The position numbers were made by a program, and so were the translations under genes. Positions 14,009 through 18,039 of a DNA stretch of 18,039 nucleotides are shown in pieces. Numbering within the stretch: position 1 is the first letter of the stretch; each line of letters starts with the position of its first letter. Origin of the DNA: an uncultured Bermanella sp. (GTDB lineage Bacteria; Pseudomonadota; Gammaproteobacteria; Pseudomonadales; Oceanobacteraceae); assembly GCA_913054445.1 (NCBI GenBank), contig CAJXIK010000011.1, forward strand, positions 1 to 18,039, read 5' to 3'. The notes under the pieces were generated by a model that saw only the letters and a list, made by a program, of their open reading frames with translations, made no database searches and was not told the origin of the DNA.

Positions 14009-16515
14009 AACACTTGTCACTCTTTTTATTAGCGGCCAAGCATTGGCTCAATGATTTACGCAGTAATGAGAAGCGTCTGTTAATCTTGGCCACGCTATTG
14101 GCGGCGGTGAGCATGAGCATGATCTCCAGTTTCAGCGACCGCCTGTCGCGCACCATGCAATACCGCGCCAGTGAACTCATTGCCGCCGATTTAACCATCT
14201 TCAGCAGCCGTAAAATTAACGACGAATTTATCACTAAGGCCGCCGAGTTGGGCTTGAGGCATTCTCAGGCCCTAGGGTTTTCGACGATGGCCTTTGCCAA
14301 CGATCAATTACAATTGGTGCGGGTGCGCTCGGTGCAAGAAAATTATCCGCTCAAGGGCTATAACCAGCTGGCCAACGAATTTTATGGCAAGGGGCTGTTG
14401 ATCAAGGCGGCACCGGCACCGGGCAAAGTGTGGGCCGAAGAGCGCATCTTGCAGAAGCTTAAGGTCAACATCGGCGACGCCATCGAGATTGGTGAGAGTG
14501 TCTTGCAAATAGAAAAAATTCTACAACAGGATGCCGACCGCAGTGGCAGCCTGTTTAGCCCGTTCGGGCGCTTACTCATGTCACGCCAGGATGTGGCAAA
14601 GACCGCTGTGATCGGTGAGGGCAGCCGTATCTGGTATAAACATTATTATGCTGGCAGCGAGGAGGCGCTGGCGGACTTTTCATCCTGGTTAGCGCCTAGG
14701 TTGGATGACAGCCAAACGCTGGGGGGCATTAAGGACGCGCAACAGAGCGTCGGCGGTGCCCTTGGCAAGGCGCAGCAATATTTATCGTTGGCCAGCCTCA
14801 TTAGTGTTCTGTTGGCGGCGGTGGCCATCGCCTTGTGCGCGCAACGCTATAGCGAACGGCATTTCAATACCGCCGCCCTGTTGCGCTGTCTGGGGGCCAG
14901 CCGTAAACAAGTGCGTGCCATCTTCGTTTACAAATTAATGTTAACCGCCTTGCTGGGGGCGGTGTGCGGAGCATTAATAGGCTTCGTGTTGCACTTTGCG
15001 TTACTCGCGCTGGTGGCCGATATTTTACCCCAAGACTTAATGCCCGCGCGCTTCACCCCGGTATTGGTGAGCATGTTGTGTGCGGCGCTGGTGTTAATGT
15101 TGATTGCCTTGGCACCTATCTTAAATTTACACAAGGTCAGCCCCGCCCGCGTGCTGCGTCGTGAACTCAAGCCCAAATCGGTGCAGGCCAACGTTTTTTT
15201 CGTGCTGGCGGTGGTCTTGATGGTGGGCTTGGCATTCTTGCTCACCAAAAGCCTCATGTTATCCCTTGTGTTTGTGGTGGGGCTGGCGCTGCTGTTGCTT
15301 ATTTATGGCCTGTTATCCAGCGCCATGCTGGCTGGGCTCATGAGGGTACAGCGATACTTACCCAGTACCCTGAGGCTGGGTCTTACGCAGTTAAATCGTC
15401 ACCACTATTATGCCCGCTCACAAATAGCGGCCTTCGCGTTCATATTCACCTCGGTGGCCCTGATTTGGATTGTGCGTGGCGACCTGTTCGATAACTGGCA
15501 AAGCCAAGTGCCCCAAGGGACGCCCAATCACTTCGCCATCAACATCTTACCCGCTCAAAAAGACGACTTTGCCCTAGCCATGAGCAACAAGGGCCTCACC
15601 ACCAGCGATTTTTATCCCATGGTGCGTGGCCGCCTAACGCACATTAATAATGTGGCGGTGAGCGAGTTATTTAAAGAAGACGCAGGGCCAGCCGCATTGA
15701 AGCGGGAGTTAAATCTCACCTGGAGCGACACCCTGCGTTTAGACGAGGCCATCACCGACGGGCATTGGTTCGATGACATACCCGCAGGCTCGCCGCCAGA
15801 GGTGAACTGGATCTCTCTGGAAGAAGAGCTGGCGCGCCGCTTAAATGTGAGCATAGGCGATGATGTCAGCTTCAATCTAGCGGGGCAGACCCTAGTGACT
15901 AAGGTCGCCAGCTTACGCAGCGTGAAGTGGGATAACTTTCGGCCTAACTTTTATGTGGTGTTCACCCCTCAGGTGCTGAGCCAGTTCCACCATACCTTCA
16001 TCAACAGTTTTTATTTGCCGCCCCAGGAGGGGCGCTGGTTGTTGCGGCTGAATCAGCAGTTTAAGGCGGTGACCGTCATCGAAATCGAGCAAATACTGGT
16101 GCAGGTGCGGCAAATTCTAGCGCAAACCAGCCTCGCGGTGGAGGCGATTCTACTACTGGTGTTGCTGTGCGCTATGGTGTTGATGTTTGCGACCCTGTTG
16201 AGCACCTTGAATCTGCGTAAACACGAGGCGGCCCTGTATCGTACCTTCGGTGCCAGTGAGGCCACCATCAGAGGCCGCATTCGCAGTGAGTACATTACCC
16301 TCGCCTTAGTGAGCAGCCTGCTGGCGTTACTGTCGTTTGAAGGCATCAGTTTGGCATTGTATGTGATTATTTTTAAGGTAAGCTGGCAGCCCCATGTGAG
16401 CTTGTGGTTGATGGTGCCGCTATTGGCGTTGGGCAGTATTTTGCTGGCGGGCTTCTATGCCAACCGAGATGTGCTGAAGGCGTCGCCACGACAGTTGCTA
16501 CAAGAAATTAATTGA
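14005..16515 (+). CDS. FtsX-like ABC permease, YbbP-like
   Basis: An 836-residue inner-membrane permease, partner of the ATPase just upstream. It has about ten transmembrane segments: one near 25-42, a periplasmic domain (about 50-250), a four-helix FtsX unit (258-375), two more hydrophobic blocks (393-440), one near 470-492, a second periplasmic domain, and a last FtsX unit (708-818). This two-fold arrangement fits E. coli YbbP (about 800 residues), not the four-helix MacB. Coupling-helix-like segments RHFNTAALLRCLGASRKQV and LRKHEAALYRTFGASEATI recur in both FtsX units. ATG 14005 overlaps the ATPase stop; an in-frame upstream GTG at 13948 lies within that gene and adds 19 implausible residues. 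Such systems move or extract hydrophobic molecules rather than import solutes. Confidence 0.92.
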   Translation: MKHLSLFLLAAKHWLNDLRSNEKRLLILATLLAAVSMSMISSFSDRLSRTMQYRASELIAADLTIFSSRKINDEFITKAAELGLRHSQALGFSTMAFANDQLQLVRVRSVQENYPLKGYNQLANEFYGKGLLIKAAPAPGKVWAEERILQKLKVNIGDAIEIGESVLQIEKILQQDADRSGSLFSPFGRLLMSRQDVAKTAVIGEGSRIWYKHYYAGSEEALADFSSWLAPRLDDSQTLGGIKDAQQSVGGALGKAQQYLSLASLISVLLAAVAIALCAQRYSERHFNTAALLRCLGASRKQVRAIFVYKLMLTALLGAVCGALIGFVLHFALLALVADILPQDLMPARFTPVLVSMLCAALVLMLIALAPILNLHKVSPARVLRRELKPKSVQANVFFVLAVVLMVGLAFLLTKSLMLSLVFVVGLALLLLIYGLLSSAMLAGLMRVQRYLPSTLRLGLTQLNRHHYYARSQIAAFAFIFTSVALIWIVRGDLFDNWQSQVPQGTPNHFAINILPAQKDDFALAMSNKGLTTSDFYPMVRGRLTHINNVAVSELFKEDAGPAALKRELNLTWSDTLRLDEAITDGHWFDDIPAGSPPEVNWISLEEELARRLNVSIGDDVSFNLAGQTLVTKVASLRSVKWDNFRPNFYVVFTPQVLSQFHHTFINSFYLPPQEGRWLLRLNQQFKAVTVIEIEQILVQVRQILAQTSLAVEAILLLVLLCAMVLMFATLLSTLNLRKHEAALYRTFGASEATIRGRIRSEYITLALVSSLLALLSFEGISLALYVIIFKVSWQPHVSLWLMVPLLALGSILLAGFYANRDVLKASPRQLLQEIN

Positions 16516-16542
16516 TACGCGCAAATGCAAGCCGAGGCCCCT

Positions 16543-17214
16543 ATGAAGTATTTACCCGCCATCGAAATAGAGCCTGTCCAGCAGGCTAACGGGGCCGTTA
16601 TTTGGCTACACGGCCTAGGGGCCAGTGGCGATGACTTTGCCGCTATTGTACCTGCCTTGAATTTGTCTCAACAAGACCCGGGGGCTGCGCAGATTCGCTT
16701 TATCTTCCCCCACGCCCCCACCATTCCCATCAGTATTAATGGCGGCATGAGCATGCCCGCCTGGTACGACATATTGTCCATCGATGTGCAGCGTAAGATT
16801 AACCAGCAGCAGTTTATGGCGTCGGCGCAGCGCGTGACAGATTTAATCGAACGAGAGCTGGCGCGGGGCATCAGCAGTGAACGCATCGTGGTGGCGGGGT
16901 TCTCGCAGGGTGGTGCGGTGGCGTATCAGGCGGCGTTGAATTTTGCCCAGCCGCTGGCGGGTTTAATGGCCTTGTCTACCTATGTGGCCAGCGCCAATAC
17001 TCTCGAGCTTAAGGCCTGTAATCGGCAGTTGCCGGTGTTGATCTGTCACGGCAGTGAAGACCCTGTGGTGCCTGAGTCTCTTGGCTTACAGGCGCTGGAC
17101 TCGGTAAGGGCATTGGGCCTCGCCCCCGAGTACAAGCAATATTGCATGGGCCACTCGGTGAGCCCAGAGCAAATAAAAGACATGGCCGATTTTATCGCTA
17201 AGGTATTAAACTAG
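16543..17214 (+). CDS. Alpha/beta-hydrolase esterase (phospholipase/carboxylesterase family)
   Basis: A 223-residue serine esterase of the acyl-protein thioesterase/carboxylesterase type, hydrolysing short acyl or thioesters. The triad is Ser121 (GFSQGG), Asp173 (GSEDPVVP) and His204 (MGHSV); the oxyanion region is IWLHGLGASGDDF. ATG 16543 has GAGG 5 bases upstream; the in-frame ATG 16525 has none. No signal peptide is visible, so it acts in the cytosol, unlike periplasmic TesA. It starts 27 bases after the permease stop on the same strand, so it is likely in one operon with the YbbA/YbbP-like pair. It converges with the small secreted protein gene, 9 bases apart. Confidence 0.9.
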   Translation: MKYLPAIEIEPVQQANGAVIWLHGLGASGDDFAAIVPALNLSQQDPGAAQIRFIFPHAPTIPISINGGMSMPAWYDILSIDVQRKINQQQFMASAQRVTDLIERELARGISSERIVVAGFSQGGAVAYQAALNFAQPLAGLMALSTYVASANTLELKACNRQLPVLICHGSEDPVVPESLGLQALDSVRALGLAPEYKQYCMGHSVSPEQIKDMADFIAKVLN

Positions 17215-17223
17215 AGTGTTAAG

Positions 17224-17556
17224 CTAGAAGACACAGTTCACGTTGCCTCTCTTGTGGCCAATCATCTCAATCTTGCAGGCGCTGTTGAGCACCCAGAGGC
17301 CGCCGCCGCAGTTAAGCTTGGCAAAATCGAGCCCGCCGGTTATCCAGCCCTCGCAGCTACGCTCCACCGGCTTGAGCCGCTTGTCTTTACAACGAATAGA
17401 CAGCGCGTCGCCACTTTCACGCTTGGCTTGGCAGTATCTTTGTACATCGCGCACACTGAACTCATAGCCCTTAATATAGGTGGCGTTCACATCCTTGGCC
17501 GCCTGACTAAATGTGCAGCCCAGCATGAGCATTATGCATATGGCCGATTTATACAT
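17224..17556 (-). CDS. Small secreted six-cysteine protein A
   Basis: A 110-residue exported protein without a family I recognise. Residues 1-19 form a signal peptide (MYKSAICIMLMLGCTFSQA), with a poor lipobox at MLGC. The mature part has six cysteines (42, 56, 68, 83, 94, 108), consistent with three disulfides. It aligns over its full length with the upstream gene, sharing GYEFS, VQRYC, RLKPV or KLKPV, GLW-x-L and a C-terminal Cys. ATG 17556 has an excellent AGGAGG site 5 bases upstream, in the 19-base gap after the upstream gene, so it is the second gene of a two-gene operon. Periplasmic or outer-membrane location is inferred. Confidence 0.8.
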   Translation of the reverse strand: MYKSAICIMLMLGCTFSQAAKDVNATYIKGYEFSVRDVQRYCQAKRESGDALSIRCKDKRLKPVERSCEGWITGGLDFAKLNCGGGLWVLNSACKIEMIGHKRGNVNCVF

Positions 17557-17575
17557 GGTTCCTCCTCGTTGTTGC

Positions 17576-17911
17576 CTAGATTCGGCATTTCAATCCCCCC
17601 TCACTAACCCCATACATTTTAACCTTGCAATAATCTGTCAGCATCCATAGGCCGGCGTCCCGGCATTGAAAGTTTACATCGGCCAAGCCACCGTAGATCT
17701 CCCCGTCACATAGCTGTGCAACGGGCTTCAGTTTGGCCAGCTTGCAATGCACCGTCAGGTAGTTATCCCCCATGCGCGCCACCGAGCAGTACCTTTGAAC
17801 CTCGTACAGGCTGAATTCATAACCCTCTATCTTGGAGGTATGAATGTCGCCGGTGATGTCGCAGGCGCTGCACAGTATGCTAATGCAGCAGATAGTGACG
17901 AATGATTTCAT
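17576..17911 (-). CDS. Small secreted six-cysteine protein B (paralog of A)
   Basis: A 111-residue paralog of the downstream gene, with cysteines at 42, 56, 68, 83, 95 and 109, matching A apart from a one-residue shift in the last two. Conserved segments are EGYEFS, VQRYC, HCK, KLKPV, GLWML and CK-x-x-M-x-G. Residues 1-17 are a signal peptide; the CSAC end resembles a lipobox with Cys in place of Leu, so lipidation is possible. ATG 17911 is chosen because AAGGG is 7 bases upstream; ATG 17917 overlaps that site, and a TTG at 17935 lies inside the candidate promoter. It is the first gene of the pair, and the 56-bp repeat runs over its promoter and ribosome-binding site. Function unknown. Confidence 0.8.
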   Translation of the reverse strand: MKSFVTICCISILCSACDITGDIHTSKIEGYEFSLYEVQRYCSVARMGDNYLTVHCKLAKLKPVAQLCDGEIYGGLADVNFQCRDAGLWMLTDYCKVKMYGVSEGGLKCRI

Positions 17912-17912
17912 G

Positions 17913-18039
17913 GGCATTCCCTTGGCTATGAGCAACGATAGGCGCTATGGGTCAAGCAACAACCTGTGATGAATGGCGGTATCGGCATTCCCTTGGCTAT
18001 AAGTAACTATAGGCATTATGGGTCAATCAACAACATGTG
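17913..18039. repeat. 56-bp direct repeat, two copies, 71-bp period
   Basis: Two copies, 17913-17968 and 17984-18039, agree at 49 of 56 positions and are separated by a 15-base spacer. Read on the minus strand, each copy has a promoter-like pair and an AAGGGAATG. The second copy stops at the window end, so more copies may follow. The mismatches look like scattered point changes, so it is an older duplication. Confidence 0.9.
17935..17962 (-). promoter_or_regulatory. Candidate promoter of the six-cysteine operon
   Basis: On the minus strand TTGTTG (17962-17957) and TATCGT (17940-17935) are 16 bases apart, with transcription expected to begin about 20 bases before ATG 17911. The second repeat copy has the same layout with a better -10, TATAGT (18011-18006), and the same 16-base spacing, so either copy could drive the operon. 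Confidence 0.45.

Noticed and set aside
17913..18039. Integron attC sites or a CRISPR array.
   Set aside because: The 56-base unit lacks paired attC core sites, the genes are true paralogs rather than varied cassettes, and two units with a single 15-base spacer do not resemble a CRISPR array.

Overview
The window reads as chromosome of a free-living, probably marine, gammaproteobacterium. This is inferred from family content: two secreted trypsins ending in GlyGly-CTERM sorting tails (a signal seen in Vibrio, Shewanella and related groups), a bacterioferritin/bacterioferritin-associated ferredoxin pair, a BtuR/CobA-type adenosyltransferase, a MalY/PatB C-S lyase, and an ABC system like E. coli YbbA-YbbP. 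Coding density is very high, many gene pairs converge with touching or overlapping stops, and no gene-free stretch exceeds 300 bases. I see no rRNA, tRNA, CRISPR array, transposase, integrase or phage gene. The exact genus cannot be read from the sequence.

Layout. (1) 33-1489: a glutathione S-transferase-fold protein converging on an unknown lipoprotein. (2) 1646-5474: two tandem paralogous secreted serine proteases sharing an unassigned C-terminal module of about 330 residues and a membrane tail. (3) 5451-6188: a spermidine-synthase-fold protein without the usual catalytic signature, converging on and overlapping the second protease. (4) 6221-7202: an iron block of bacterioferritin and Bfd, both on the minus strand, with a terminator after bfr and a promoter overlapping a Fur-like box before bfd. 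(5) 7260-8729: a membrane protein and a cob(I)alamin adenosyltransferase in one operon with a clear terminator. (6) 8799-11348: an RluA-type pseudouridine synthase converging on a patB-like lyase plus a YkgJ-type cysteine-cluster gene. (7) 11461-13185: a hotdog thioesterase converging on an AraC-family regulator, whose upstream region carries two separate sets of perfect direct repeats. (8) 13328-17214: an ABC ATPase, a large FtsX-like permease (ATGA overlap) and an alpha/beta-hydrolase esterase in one apparent operon. (9) 17224-18039: two tandem small secreted paralogs with six aligned cysteines, preceded by a 56-bp direct repeat (period 71 bp) carrying promoter and ribosome-binding elements.

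How the genes work together. The ABC operon resembles E. coli YbbA-YbbP-TesA, but with an unrelated-fold esterase, suggesting that one transporter type is coupled to different lipid hydrolases. Bfr stores iron, and Bfd delivers the electrons that release it. The two proteases should be exported, cut at Arg/Lys-Ile-Ile-Gly-Gly, and anchored or released through their C-terminal tails; no rhombosortase is in the window. The least explained parts are the small cysteine-rich pair with its repeated promoter, the C-terminal module of the proteases, and the esterase-coupled YbbAP-like operon.
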